A DNA stretch of 64,000 nt, taken from assembly GCF_019429485.1 (NCBI RefSeq), contig NZ_JAHXZN010000001.1, forward strand, positions 124,001 to 188,000, in the 5' to 3' direction. Origin of the DNA: Sphingomonas citri (lineage in GTDB: Bacteria; Pseudomonadota; Alphaproteobacteria; Sphingomonadales; Sphingomonadaceae). Below, in pieces: positions 25,392 to 36,996 of the stretch (within the stretch, counting starts at the first letter, position 1; every line of letters starts with the position of its first letter). The notes below the pieces were generated by a model, which worked only from the letters and a program-made list of their open reading frames with translations, had not been told where the DNA came from and did no database searches. The position numbers were made by a program, and so were the translations under genes.

Positions 25392-25560
25392 GACTCAACA
25401 TTCGCACCGATGCCGAACCCAGCGGCGGGTCGCCACGGACCAAACAAAAGCTACAGATCACAGGCGCTTATGATGGGAAGGCGAGATCGGCCATCATGTC
25501 TGGCGAATGTTGAGTCCCGCGCGCGAGACCGTCCAGCGACTCAACTTTCTCAACATTCGC
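25392..25560. repeat. 14-bp inverted repeat pair plus a third partial copy
   Basis: GACTCAACATTCGC (25392-25405) recurs as its exact reverse complement GCGAATGTTGAGTC (25503-25516). A broken third copy has GACTCAAC (25538-25545) then CAACATTCGC (25551-25560). The segment between the first two is less GC-rich than its surroundings and contains no convincing gene. Each copy carries a GANTC site, the CcrM methylation target in many alphaproteobacteria. The structure could be a small RNA, a protein-binding array or the remains of a small mobile element. Confidence 0.5.
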
Positions 25561-25574
25561 GCGCCAGCGAGGGC

Positions 25575-26573
25575 TCAGGCCCAGCCCTCCAGCACCTGGT
25601 CGGGCGGGCGATGGCCGTCGGCCCAGCTGCGGATGTTGGCTATGACCCGCTCACCCGAGGCGACGCGGCCCTCGTACGTCGCCGAGCCCATGTGCGGTGT
25701 CATGACGACGTTGGGCAGCGCGAGCAGCCGCGGGTCGATCTCGGGCTCGTGGCGCCACACGTCGAGCCCGGCGCCGGCGAGCCGCCCCGCCTCCAGCGCA
25801 TCGACCAGCGCGTCCTCGTCGAGGATGCCGCCGCGGCTGGCGTTGATGACGAAGACGTGCGGGCGCAGCAGCGCGAGCCGGCGCCGGTCGATCAGGTCGC
25901 GGCTGTCGGCATTGAGCGGCGTGTGGATCGTCAGCACGTCGACCGCGCCGAGCAGATCGTCGAGCTCGGCGTGCCAGGTCGCGCCGAGCTCGCTCTCGAC
26001 CGTCGCGGGCAGGCGGTGTCGATTGTGATAGTGGATCGACAGCCCGAAGGCGCGCGCGCGCCGCGCCACCGCCTGGCCGATCCGCCCCATGCCGACGATG
26101 CCCAGCTCCTTTCCGCCGATGCGATAGCCCAGCATTCCCCCCGGGCTCCAGCCGGTCCACTGGCCCGAGCGGACCAGTTTCTCGCCCTCGGCGAGGCGGC
26201 GCGGCACCGAGACGATCAGCGCCATCACCAGGTCGGCGGTGTCCTCGGTGAGGACGCCGGGCGTGTTGGTGACGATGATGCCGCGCGCGCGGGCGGCGCG
26301 CAGGTCGATGTGGTTCACCCCCGCGCCGAAATTGGCGATCAGGCGGAGCCGCTCGCCCGCGCCGGCGATCAGCGCCGCGTCGATCGTGTCGGTGACGGCG
26401 GGGACGAGCACGTCGCTGTCTGCCATCGCGGCGGCGAGCGCGTCGCGCGAGAGCGGGCGGTCGCCGCGGTTGCTGCTGGTGTCGAACAATTGCTCGAGCC
26501 GCTGCATGACGACCGCGGGCAGCTCGCGCGTGACGGTCACCTTGGGATGGGCGCAGCGTCGCGGATCGGCCAT
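25575..26573 (-). CDS. D-2-hydroxyacid dehydrogenase (glyoxylate/hydroxypyruvate reductase type)
   Basis: This 332-residue cytoplasmic oxidoreductase has the family plan: NFGAGVNHID in the substrate domain, an NAD(P)-binding GIVGMGRIGQAVA, the catalytic Arg in NASRGGILDE, a Glu in LDVWRHEPEI, and the catalytic His in MTPHMGSAT. The segment FGLSIHYHNRHRL after the second beta strand suggests NADP use. Such enzymes reduce glyoxylate, hydroxypyruvate or related 2-ketoacids. No strong ribosome site precedes ATG 26573, so the start is less certain than the family. It is divergent from the SH3-protein gene with an 81-bp gap, and its terminus converges on the repeat-rich gap downstream. Confidence 0.87.
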   Translation of the reverse strand: MADPRRCAHPKVTVTRELPAVVMQRLEQLFDTSSNRGDRPLSRDALAAAMADSDVLVPAVTDTIDAALIAGAGERLRLIANFGAGVNHIDLRAARARGIIVTNTPGVLTEDTADLVMALIVSVPRRLAEGEKLVRSGQWTGWSPGGMLGYRIGGKELGIVGMGRIGQAVARRARAFGLSIHYHNRHRLPATVESELGATWHAELDDLLGAVDVLTIHTPLNADSRDLIDRRRLALLRPHVFVINASRGGILDEDALVDALEAGRLAGAGLDVWRHEPEIDPRLLALPNVVMTPHMGSATYEGRVASGERVIANIRSWADGHRPPDQVLEGWA

Positions 26574-26654
26574 GTGCCCGGATTGGCGCAGCCCCGCGCG
26601 GGCGTCAACGGTAAGCGGTTGCTGGCGCGCCGTGCGCCTCTTACAGGTTCGCGC

Positions 26655-27161
26655 GTGGACAGCGGGATCTCAGCGGGACGGCGCGCCGCGATGGCGGCGG
26701 TGATGGTGGCGGCGATGGCGTGCGGCGCGGCGGCGGACGCCGCGCCCGACCTGCGTGAGCCGCCCTATTTCGCCTCGCTCAGCCCGTCGCGCGCGCGGAT
26801 GCGGACCGGGCCGGGGCGCACCTTCCCGTCGAGCTGGGTCTATGTCCGCGCCGACCTGCCGGTCCGCGTCGTCGCGGTGTTCAAGGAATGGCGCAAGGTC
26901 GAGGACCCGGGCGGCACGCAGGGTTGGATGCTGGGCACTCTCGTGAGCCACATTCGCACCGCGATCGTCACCGGCGGTGAGCCCGCCGAGCTGCGCGACC
27001 GCCCCGGCGGGCCCCACGTGCTGTGGCGCGCGCAGCCGGGCGTGGTCGGGCGATTGAGCCAGTGCGGCAACGGCTGGTGCCGCTTCGACGTCCACGGCCA
27101 GGCCGGCTTCGTCCAGACCGAGCGGCTGTGGGGCGTCGCGCCCGGCGAGGTGCTGCCATGA
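26655..27161 (+). CDS. exported SH3-domain protein
   Basis: This 168-residue protein has a signal peptide whose charged part (AGRRAAM) requires the GTG start at 26655; ATG 26691 would remove it. The mature part has two bacterial SH3-like repeats: RMRTGPGRTFPSSWVYVRAD with WRKVEDPGGTQGWMLGTLVS, and AELRDRPGGPHVLWRAQPGV with WCRFDVHGQAGFVQTERLWG. Such domains usually bind peptidoglycan or other envelope partners. Its stop overlaps the nadC start by 4 nt (ATGA), so it is co-translated with an NAD-synthesis enzyme; the functional reason is not obvious. The family is common but uncharacterised in sphingomonads. Confidence 0.8.
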   Translation: MDSGISAGRRAAMAAVMVAAMACGAAADAAPDLREPPYFASLSPSRARMRTGPGRTFPSSWVYVRADLPVRVVAVFKEWRKVEDPGGTQGWMLGTLVSHIRTAIVTGGEPAELRDRPGGPHVLWRAQPGVVGRLSQCGNGWCRFDVHGQAGFVQTERLWGVAPGEVLP

Positions 27162-28003
27162 GCTTCGTGCTGGAGGGTTTCGACACGGACGCGTTCGTCG
27201 AGTCGACGCTGGCCGAGGACCTCGGGGAGGGGGGGGACATCACCTCCGCCGCGGTGATCCCCGCGACGGCACGCTTCGCTGCGGTGATGGACAGCCGCGA
27301 CGCGATCATCGTCTGCGGCGTGGCGCTGGCCGCCGCCTTCTTCCGGCGGCTCGACCCCGATGCCACGATCGAGCCGCTGGTGCGCGACGGGGAGCGGGTG
27401 TCGCCGGGCGCCAAGCTGCTGCGCGTTACCGGCGCGGCGCGCGCGGTGCTCACCGCCGAGCGCTCGGCGCTCAACACGATCCAGCATCTGTCGGGGATCG
27501 CGACGCTGACCGGCGCCTATGTCGCGGCGCTGGAAGGCACCGGGGCGACGCTGCTCGACACGCGCAAGACGCTGCCGGGGCTGCGCCGGCTCGAGAAGTA
27601 CGCCACCCGCACCGGCGGGGCGCGCAACCACCGCATGGGACTGTGGGACGCGGCGATGATCAAGGACAATCACGTCGCGGTCGCGGGCGGGGTCGGCCCC
27701 GCCGCCGCGCTCGCCCGCGCCGCGGGGATCGCCGACATCATCGTCGAGGTCGACCGGCTCGACCAGATCGCGCCCGCGCTGGAGGCAGGGGCGACCCACC
27801 TGCTGCTCGACAACATGCCCCCGGCGATGCTGCGCGAGGCGGTGGCGCTGGTCGACGGTCGTGTGCCGACCGAGGCGTCGGGGGGTGTCTCGCTCGAGAC
27901 GATCGCCGCGATCGGGGCGAGCGGGGTGACCTATGTCAGCGTCGGCCGCATCACCCAGTCGGCCGCCGCGGCGGATATCGGGCTCGACGTCGCCGCGGCG
28001 TGA
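27158..28003 (+). CDS. nadC: nicotinate-nucleotide pyrophosphorylase (quinolinate phosphoribosyltransferase)
   Basis: This 281-residue enzyme converts quinolinate and PRPP to nicotinate mononucleotide, CO2 and PPi in de novo NAD synthesis. Visible signatures are EDLGEGGDITS near the start, RSALNTIQHLSGIAT, LLDTRKTLPGLR (substrate-binding Arg and Lys), ATRTGGARNHRMGLWDAAMIKDNH (active-site basic cluster) and LLDNMPP near the phosphate site, ending SVGRITQSAAAADIGLDV. Length is normal. ATG 27158 overlaps the SH3-protein stop. No nadA or nadB is seen nearby. Confidence 0.95.
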   Translation: MSFVLEGFDTDAFVESTLAEDLGEGGDITSAAVIPATARFAAVMDSRDAIIVCGVALAAAFFRRLDPDATIEPLVRDGERVSPGAKLLRVTGAARAVLTAERSALNTIQHLSGIATLTGAYVAALEGTGATLLDTRKTLPGLRRLEKYATRTGGARNHRMGLWDAAMIKDNHVAVAGGVGPAAALARAAGIADIIVEVDRLDQIAPALEAGATHLLLDNMPPAMLREAVALVDGRVPTEASGGVSLETIAAIGASGVTYVSVGRITQSAAAADIGLDVAAA

Positions 28004-28067
28004 GCCTGGCGGCTTGCGTCGGCGCGCGGGGCGGCGCAGAGCGCGCGCGCAACCATGAGAGGTCATC

Positions 28068-28514
28068 GTGACGCGTCCGCCCCCGATCGTCCGTTTCGAG
28101 CGGCTGTACCTGACCTCCTTCGCGCTGGGGCTGTTGATCTGGGCGTTGACCTGGGACCAGCTGTCGACGCGGCTCGCGGACGACCCGCGCACCGCCGCCT
28201 TCGGCTGGATGCTCGCCGCGGCGCTGGGGCTCAACGTCGCGATCGCGCTGTTCCAGTATTATGCGGTCGCGCGCCGCGGGGTCGCCTGGGTGCGCTGGAT
28301 GGTGGTGCTGCTGACGACGCTCCACCTGCTCGGGCTGCTGCCCGGCCTGTTCAGCGCGCCGCTCGCGCCGCCGACGCTGCTCGGGTTGGTGCGCGTCGCG
28401 CTGGAGGTGGTGGCGGTGACGCAGCTGTTCGCGCCCGCGGCGCGCGACTGGTTCGGGCTGGATGACGCCGACGGCGAGGACGAGCTCGACGGCCATCGGG
28501 AGGAGCTGGCATGA
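28068..28514 (+). CDS. small integral membrane protein
   Basis: This 148-residue protein has four predicted membrane helices: YLTSFALGLLIWALTW, FGWMLAAALGLNVAIALFQY, WMVVLLTTLHLLGLLPGL and LLGLVRVALEVVAVTQLF. A short acidic C-terminal tail follows. The family is not recognised and no catalytic motif is seen. The start is GTG 28068, after a GAGAGG site. It overlaps the RNase T2 gene by 4 nt (ATGA, 28511-28514), so the two are co-translated. It lies 64 nt downstream of nadC and may belong to the same transcript. Confidence 0.7.
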   Translation: MTRPPPIVRFERLYLTSFALGLLIWALTWDQLSTRLADDPRTAAFGWMLAAALGLNVAIALFQYYAVARRGVAWVRWMVVLLTTLHLLGLLPGLFSAPLAPPTLLGLVRVALEVVAVTQLFAPAARDWFGLDDADGEDELDGHREELA

Positions 28515-29215
28515 CGCGCTGGTTGGCCGCGGCGGCGTTGGTGGCGCTTCCCGGGAGCGCAGGCGCGCAGGCGCTCTCCTGCGCGCTGCCCGACACGATC
28601 GCGGCGCCGCGCCCCGATCTGCCCAGCGCCAGCCAGCCGACACGCCGGGTGCCGATCGGCAGCTACACGCTGGCGGTGACGTGGAGCCCGCAATATTGCC
28701 GCGATCATGGCGACGGGCGCGACGCGCGCTTCCAGTGCGGCTCGGCCAATCGCTTCGGCTTCGTGCTCCACGGCCTGTGGCCGGACGGCGAGGGCAAGGC
28801 GTGGCCGCAATATTGCCGTGCCACCCCGATCCTGCCCGCGGCGGTGCTGCGCCGCCATCTGTGCGCCACTCCCTCGGCGCAGCTGCTCCAGCACGAATGG
28901 GCCAAGCACGGTACCTGCATGGCGGGCTATTCGCCCGAGCGCTATTTCACGCAGTCGAACACGATGTATGGACGGCTGCGCTTTCCTGACATGGCGGCGC
29001 TGTCGCGCCGACCGCTGACCGCGGGCGCGATGGCCGCGGCGGTAGCGCGCGTTAACCCTGGGATGCGCGCTGACATGATGCGTGTGACCGCGACGAAGCA
29101 GGGTTGGCTCGACGAGCTCTGGTTCTGCGTCGACAAGGCTTTCCGATACACGCGCTGCCCGGCGCACCAGGGTGGGCTGAAGCCGGGCGCCCCGCTTCGG
29201 ATCTGGCGCGGCTGA
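28511..29215 (+). CDS. RNase T2-family secreted ribonuclease
   Basis: The 234-residue protein has a signal peptide (MTRWLAAAALVALPGSAGAQ) and both T2 active-site blocks. CAS1 is FVLHGLWPD (His87), and CAS2 is HEWAKHGTC (His128, Glu129, Lys132, His133). Several Cys residues fit disulfide bonding in the periplasm. RNase T2 enzymes cut RNA through a 2',3'-cyclic phosphate intermediate and often act in nutrient scavenging. Overlap with the membrane-protein gene upstream and closeness to nadC suggest a nucleotide-salvage theme, but that link is inference. Length is slightly below E. coli RNase I. Confidence 0.92.
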   Translation: MTRWLAAAALVALPGSAGAQALSCALPDTIAAPRPDLPSASQPTRRVPIGSYTLAVTWSPQYCRDHGDGRDARFQCGSANRFGFVLHGLWPDGEGKAWPQYCRATPILPAAVLRRHLCATPSAQLLQHEWAKHGTCMAGYSPERYFTQSNTMYGRLRFPDMAALSRRPLTAGAMAAAVARVNPGMRADMMRVTATKQGWLDELWFCVDKAFRYTRCPAHQGGLKPGAPLRIWRG

Positions 29216-29222
29216 GTCGCGA

Positions 29223-30401
29223 TCAGCGGCGGCGCGCCAGCGCGCGGGTGGCGGCGTCGATCCCGTCGAGCGTGAGCGGGAACATGCGCCCGTTGAGCAG
29301 GTCGCGGACAAGCGCGGTCGAGGCGGAATAATCCCAGTGCGCTTCCGGCGCGGGATTGAGCCAGGCCGCGGCGGGGTAAGCCTCAGTGAGCCGCCGCAGC
29401 CAGGCCGCGCCGGGTTCGTCATTATGGTGCTCGACCGAGCCGCCGGGATGGGTAATCTCGTACGGGCTCATCGCCGCGTCGCCGACGAATAGCAGCTTAT
29501 AATCGCGGCCATAGGTGTGGAGCAGCTCGAGCGTGGGCATGCGCGCGTCGAAACGGCGGCGATTGTCCTTCCACACGCCCTCGTAGACGCAATTGTGGAA
29601 GTAGAAGAATTCGAGGTCGCGGAACTCGCTGGTGGCGGCGGAGAACAGCTCCTCGCAGGCGGTGACGAACGGATCCATCGAGCCGCCGATGTCGAGGAAG
29701 AGCAGCAGCTTCACCGCGTTACGCCGCGCGGGGCGGAGGCGCACGTCGAGCCAGCCCTGCCGCGCAGTGCCGGCGACGGTCGCGTCGAGGTCCAGTTCGT
29801 CGGCGGCGCCCTCGCGGGCGAAGCGGCGGAGCCGGCGCAACGCCAGCTTGATGTTGCGCGTGCCGAGCTCGCGGGAGGAGTCGAGGTTGCGGAAAGCGCG
29901 CTGCTCCCACACCTTGATCGCGCGCCCGTGGGTCGGTTCACCGCCGATGCGGACGCCCTCGGGGTTGTAGCCCGCGTTGCCGAACGGGCTGGTGCCGCCG
30001 GTGCCGATCCACTTGCTGCCGCCCTGGTGGCGCGCGTGCTGCTCGGCGAGCCGCTCGCGCAGCGTCCGCATGATCTCGTCCCATGAACCGAGCGACTCGA
30101 TCGTCGCGCGCTGCTCCGGGGTGAGATGGCGCTGCGCCAGCGCGCGGAGCCACGCCTCGGACAGCTCGGCGGGCGCGACACCCTCGACCGGCAGCGCGCC
30201 GCGGAACACCGCGGCGAAGACCTGGTCGAAGCGATCGAGCAGCGCCTCGTCCTTCACGTAGATGGCGCGGCTGAGATAATAGAATTGCTCGGGCGAACGG
30301 TCGATCACCGCGGCGTCGAGCGCCTCGAGCAGCAGCAGATGCTCCTTGAGGCTCGCCGGGATCCCCGCGGCGCGCAGGGCGTCGAGGAAGGCGAGGAACA
30401 T
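29223..30401 (-). CDS. VWA-domain protein, CoxE-like
   Basis: This 392-residue protein has a helical N-terminal half and a C-terminal von Willebrand A domain beginning RNAVKLLLFLDIGGSMDPF. The metal-ion site there is DIGGS (Asp237). This DxGxS form is common in CoxE-like proteins, which work with MoxR-type AAA+ ATPases to mature or remodel protein complexes. The gene lies 10 nt after the MoxR ATPase gene on the same strand, the classic pairing. No cofactor enzyme for it to activate is visible nearby. No signal peptide or membrane segment is seen. Confidence 0.88.
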   Translation of the reverse strand: MFLAFLDALRAAGIPASLKEHLLLLEALDAAVIDRSPEQFYYLSRAIYVKDEALLDRFDQVFAAVFRGALPVEGVAPAELSEAWLRALAQRHLTPEQRATIESLGSWDEIMRTLRERLAEQHARHQGGSKWIGTGGTSPFGNAGYNPEGVRIGGEPTHGRAIKVWEQRAFRNLDSSRELGTRNIKLALRRLRRFAREGAADELDLDATVAGTARQGWLDVRLRPARRNAVKLLLFLDIGGSMDPFVTACEELFSAATSEFRDLEFFYFHNCVYEGVWKDNRRRFDARMPTLELLHTYGRDYKLLFVGDAAMSPYEITHPGGSVEHHNDEPGAAWLRRLTEAYPAAAWLNPAPEAHWDYSASTALVRDLLNGRMFPLTLDGIDAATRALARRR

Positions 30402-30411
30402 CGCGCCGGGC

Positions 30412-31266
<855 letters not shown>

Positions 31267-31308
31267 GCAAGCCGTCATGCGGCGCACCGCGGCGGCTGAC
31301 AAGCCGGC

Positions 31309-31968
31309 TCAGCCGCCCCGTGCGGCGGCGCGTGACTCCAGCAACTGCCACAGCCCACGATGCTGCGTGAGCAACTGGTCGGCGCCGAAGGTGAGCGCGC
31401 GCACGCGCGCCGGCGCCAGCGCCAGGCCGCGCAGCATCTCGATCGCCTCGCTGCCCGCCGTGGCGAAGCTGGACGTGGTCTCCTCGCCCAGCCGCACCGC
31501 GCAGCGCTCGAGCAGGCCGCGGATCGCGACCCAGTCGAGCACGAAGGCGGCGGCGGCGCCGGTGGCGCAGCCGAGCCGGTCCGAGCGCGCCAGCAGCGCC
31601 AGCGTGTCGCGCTGTTGCAGGATCGCGGCGGCCGCACTCGCCTGGCCGGGCGTCGAGGGTAGCGGGCCAGCGGCGGCGGCGAGGCGTACCAGCAGCGCGC
31701 GCTCCGCCGCCATCACGCTCGCGGCCCGCGCGAGCCACGCCGGTGCGAGCGTGTCGACGCCGTGCGCGGTGGCGTGATCGACCATGCCGGGGAAGGTGCC
31801 GTGGACGACGCACAGCGCGTGGATCGCGTCGGCGAGGTCGCGCAACGGTGAACCCGGGTCAGCGAGTGCCTGGACGTGGCGTGACGCGGCGGTGCCGTCG
31901 CGCGCGACCATCGCGAGGATCAGGTCGGCCGGACCGTCCTCGGGGCGCTGACTCGCGTCCGCCATCAT
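31309..31968 (-). CDS. hypothetical protein upstream of moxR
   Basis: I do not recognise this 219-residue family. The protein appears wholly alpha-helical, Ala/Leu-rich and cytoplasmic, without signal peptide, membrane segment or known catalytic motif. A central part (RDTLALLARSDRLGCATGAAAAFVLDW) and a C-terminal part (AGSEAIEMLRGLALAPARVR) could form a helical bundle. ATG 31968 lies 5 nt after GGAGG; the GTG at 31980 would overlap that site. As first gene of the MoxR/VWA operon it may be a substrate adaptor or target for that pair, which is inference only. Confidence 0.65.
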   Translation of the reverse strand: MMADASQRPEDGPADLILAMVARDGTAASRHVQALADPGSPLRDLADAIHALCVVHGTFPGMVDHATAHGVDTLAPAWLARAASVMAAERALLVRLAAAAGPLPSTPGQASAAAAILQQRDTLALLARSDRLGCATGAAAAFVLDWVAIRGLLERCAVRLGEETTSSFATAGSEAIEMLRGLALAPARVRALTFGADQLLTQHRGLWQLLESRAAARGG

Positions 31969-32040
31969 TCTTGCCTCCACGCTACCGCGGCACGCCTCGG
32001 CCGCGCGCTGCGAGCTAGCTGATCGACGTAAAGGTGCGGT

Positions 32041-32931
32041 TTACGCGGAACGCCGAACCACTGCCGCGACCACCTCGTCGACGCGTCCATTGACCCGAAT
32101 CGGCCAGAAACTGAGCGCAACGTCCAGCTCTTCGCCGTCGTTGGTCAGCAGTGCCGCTTTCACCACTTCGTCAGTCTCGCCTCCGCTCGCGCGTTCAAGC
32201 GATTGGCAGACCAGAGGTCGGTCGGTTGTGGCGACCAGGTCAAGGAAGCGCGTGGCGGCGAGGAGGGGAAGGGGCGTCTCCAGCAGTTCCGCCAAGGCGG
32301 GTCGGGGCGCGACGAGAAAGCCGCGAAGGCTTATCCGCGCGAGCGCGGCAAGTCCCGTGGTCTCGACGGCCGCGATGATCGAGTCACGCGCGGCCACGGC
32401 GGCCTGCGTCTCCATCGCCGCGGTCTCATCCTCGAACCGGAGCAGGCAGCCCTCGGGCAGCGGCTCTACCGTCACGCCCAGCGCACGCCCGGGCGCACGA
32501 TCCACCGCCACCGTCACGCGCTCGCGCGCGGCACCGTCTAGCACGCGCCGCACCGCGGCGGCGAGCGTGCCGCCGTCGCGCTGCGACAGTGCCATGACAC
32601 CGGCGCTCGCCGTGACCCGATCGCCGAAGCGCGCACGCGCGGCCGTGTTGGCGCGCGCGATCAGCCCCTCACCGTCGAGCAGCAGCAGCGGCAGATCGAG
32701 CGCGTCGAGAATGGGGTCGAGCAGCGCCGCGGCGGGCTGATCCGATCGACCGCCGTCGCCGAGCGTCGCCGCGAGCTCTACGCCGACGAGGATCAGGCGA
32801 GGGCGTCCGTGATGGAGCACGTACACCGGCGCGCGAGCGGCACGCTCCTGCCACTCGCCGAAGTGCCGGACCAGCGTCGACGCCGTGACGTGAAGCCGCG
32901 GAGCGTCGCGGCCGGGTGCCGGGTCAATCAT
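32041..32931 (-). CDS. Phd/YefM-like DNA-binding domain fused to PAS-type sensor
   Basis: The 296-residue protein begins with a stretch (residues 13-52) matching the Phd/YefM antitoxin N-terminus: LHVTASTLVRHFGEWQERA then APVYVLHHGRPRLILVGVE. A PAS-like domain follows (DALDLPLLLLDGEGLIARAN, ~75-170). A second sensor-like region spans ~225-296 and ends FWPIRVNGRVDEVVAAVVRR. There is no toxin gene beside it, no kinase domain and no GGDEF/EAL motif. This reads as a one-component regulator using an antitoxin-type DNA-binding fold. ATG 32931 is preferred to TTG 32937; no Shine-Dalgarno sequence is present. The gene follows rpoD on the same strand, and its upstream region is AT-rich and palindromic. 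Confidence 0.7.
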   Translation of the reverse strand: MIDPAPGRDAPRLHVTASTLVRHFGEWQERAARAPVYVLHHGRPRLILVGVELAATLGDGGRSDQPAAALLDPILDALDLPLLLLDGEGLIARANTAARARFGDRVTASAGVMALSQRDGGTLAAAVRRVLDGAARERVTVAVDRAPGRALGVTVEPLPEGCLLRFEDETAAMETQAAVAARDSIIAAVETTGLAALARISLRGFLVAPRPALAELLETPLPLLAATRFLDLVATTDRPLVCQSLERASGGETDEVVKAALLTNDGEELDVALSFWPIRVNGRVDEVVAAVVRRSA

Positions 32932-32987
32932 AAGCAACTAATTGATGTTAATCGATCAAATGTGAATTGATCGCCATCAATCATAAG
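32924..32987. promoter_or_regulatory. AT-rich palindromic region upstream of the Phd-PAS gene (probable autoregulatory operator)
   Basis: ATTGAT-CGCC-ATCAAT (32966-32981) is a perfect 6-bp inverted repeat. TTGAT/ATCAA (32942-32946 and 32955-32959) form a second weaker one. The 11-mer TCAATCATAAG occurs at 32924-32934, over the start codon, and again at 32977-32987. Phd/YefM antitoxins typically repress their own promoters by binding short palindromes, so this is a likely self-binding site. Confidence 0.5.
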
Positions 32988-33064
32988 GAAAAACCGCCGC
33001 GACGATCATGCGACCGCCGCGGCTGATCAAGATCAAGCAGTGCTGCGCACCAACGCGCCGGTCA

Positions 33065-35100
<2,036 letters not shown>

Positions 35101-35101
<1 letters not shown>

Positions 35102-36996
35102 CAATCGTCCTCAAGTCCGAGCGCGCGGGCGTCTTCGTTTGCCTGCACCAGATTTGCAAGCCGCTCATCCAGCGCGCGTTGTTCGTTCACCAACGCCACT
35201 TGTCGTTCGAACGCCTCGGCGGTGAAGCGCGCCTTCATCGCGGAAGTTGCTTCCGCCAGCGCAGCATCGACCTCCGGCCGGGCGACCAGGATCGCGATCG
35301 CCTCGTCGAGGTCGTCGCGCGCCTGCTTCTCGTCGGCGCCGGCGCGCGTGAACGAATAGGGCATCGTATCGGCTCTCAAGAGGTCGTGCGCGACCGTATC
35401 GAAACCGGACCGCGCCAATATGGTGACGAGCCGCCCGCTATCAAGCGGATCGCCGCGACGATCCTCCAGCGCGACATCCACCACCGCCTCGAACAGTCGC
35501 CCGAGCGCACCCTCGGCGAGGCGCAGGCCGCCCAGCACCTCCATGTGGCGCGCGATCTCGGCGGGATGGCGGACCAGCCCGGCGAGCACGGCCTTGGCGA
35601 GCACGCGGTCGATCCCGCCTGCGGCGCCGACGCGCTTCGCATCCTCGGTGACGGGCGGGGGCGGGGGCGTCCACTTCTGCCCGGGGCGACGCTGCGCCAT
35701 CGGGTAGAAGGGCGTGCGCTGCTGGAACGGCTGGCGGTTGCGCGCGAACTGCTCGTCGAAGCGGTGGCGGAACTCGGCCTGATATTCGGCGCGGACGCTG
35801 GGGTCGGTGATCGACTGGACGAGGTCGCCGAGACGGCGCTTGAAGCCGGCGCGCTGCTCGGGCGTGGTCAGCGGCTCGGCGGCGAGCTCGTGCTGCCACA
35901 ATCGATCGACCAGCGGCTGCGCGCTCCGCACCAGCGGCTCGAACGCGCCCGGTCCCTGCGCGCGCATCAGGTCGTCGGGGTCCTGCCCCTCGGGCAGGGT
36001 GACGAAGGCGAGGCTGCGCCCCGGCGCAAGCAAGGGCAGCGCGCGCTGCGCCGCGCGGATCGCGGCTTTCTGCCCGGCCGCGTCGCCGTCGAGACAGACA
36101 TAGGGCACGTCGACGACGCGCCACAGCCGCTCGAGCTGGGCCTCGGTCAGCGCGGTGCCGAGCGGCGCCACCGCCTCGCCGATGCCGTGCTGCGCCAGCG
36201 CGACCGCGTCCATATAGCCCTCGACCACGAACAGCCGCTCGGCCTTGCGCGCGGCGGCGGCGGCGCGGTCGAGATTGTAGAGCGTGCGGCCCTTGTCGAA
36301 GAGCGGGGTGTCGGGCGAGTTGAGGTATTTGGGCTCGCCCTCGCCGATGATGCGCCCGCCGAAGGCGATGACGCGCCCGCGCGGGTCGCGGATCGGGATC
36401 ATCAGCCGGCCGCGGAACCGGTCATAGGGCTCCTTGCCCTCGACCTGGATCAGCAAGCCCGCCTCGACCAGCATGGCGTCTCCGAAATCCTTGAGCGCGG
36501 CGCGCAGCCGGGTGCGCGAGTCGGGCGCGTAGCCGAAGCCGAAGGTGCGCTGCGTCGCCCCGCTCACCCCGCGCCCGTCGAGCAGCGCGCGCGCCGCGGC
36601 GCCCTCGCTGCCGCCGAGTTGCTGGGTGAAGAAGTCGGCCGCCGCCTGCATCACGTCGTGGAGCGACTTGGCGCGCTCCGCGCGCTCGGCCGACTGGCGG
36701 TCCTGCGCGGGCATCTCCATCCCCGCCGCGGCGGCGAGTTCCTTGACCGCGTCGATGAAGGGCAGGCCCTGGTGATCGGTCAGCCAGCGGATCGCGTCGC
36801 CATGCGCCGAGCAGCCGAAGCAGTGATAGAAGCCCTTGTCGTCGTTGACGTAGAAGCTGGGCGTCTTCTCGTTGTGGAAAGGGCAGCAGCCCTTCGACTC
36901 GCGCCCGGCGCGGGTGAGCTTGACCGTCTTGCCGACCAGCGCGGTGAGCGAGGTGCGCGCACGCAGCTCGTCGAGGAAGGCGGGGGTGAGACTCAC
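35101..36996 (-). CDS. dnaG: DNA primase
   Basis: The 631-residue primase makes RNA primers for replication. The zinc-binding domain has [12 protein letters not shown] then [11 protein letters not shown] (ligands Cys38, His41, Cys59, Cys62). The TOPRIM catalytic core includes [12 protein letters not shown] and [12 protein letters not shown], preceded by [15 protein letters not shown]. The C-terminal ~150 residues correspond to the helicase-interaction region and are weakly conserved. GTG 36996 ([11 protein letters not shown]) gives the standard N-terminus; the frame is open further upstream into the repeat region without a plausible start. It heads the dnaG-rpoD unit. Confidence 0.97.

Noticed and set aside
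25131-26654. Long forward open frame running from the repeat region into the SH3 gene.
   Set aside because: Most of it is antisense to the 2-hydroxyacid dehydrogenase. Only the part from GTG 26655 has a signal peptide and SH3 repeats.
32041-32931. A classical type II toxin-antitoxin pair based on the Phd/YefM-like domain.
   Set aside because: No RelE, Doc, PIN or other small toxin frame lies beside it, and the rest of the protein is a sensor-like region rather than a toxin-binding tail.
32990-33030. Possible intrinsic terminator for rpoD (GC-rich stretch then TTTTT on the minus strand).
   Set aside because: The GC-rich part consists mainly of direct repeats (GCGGCGGTCGC and GTCGCGGCGG) and makes only a weak 5-bp stem.
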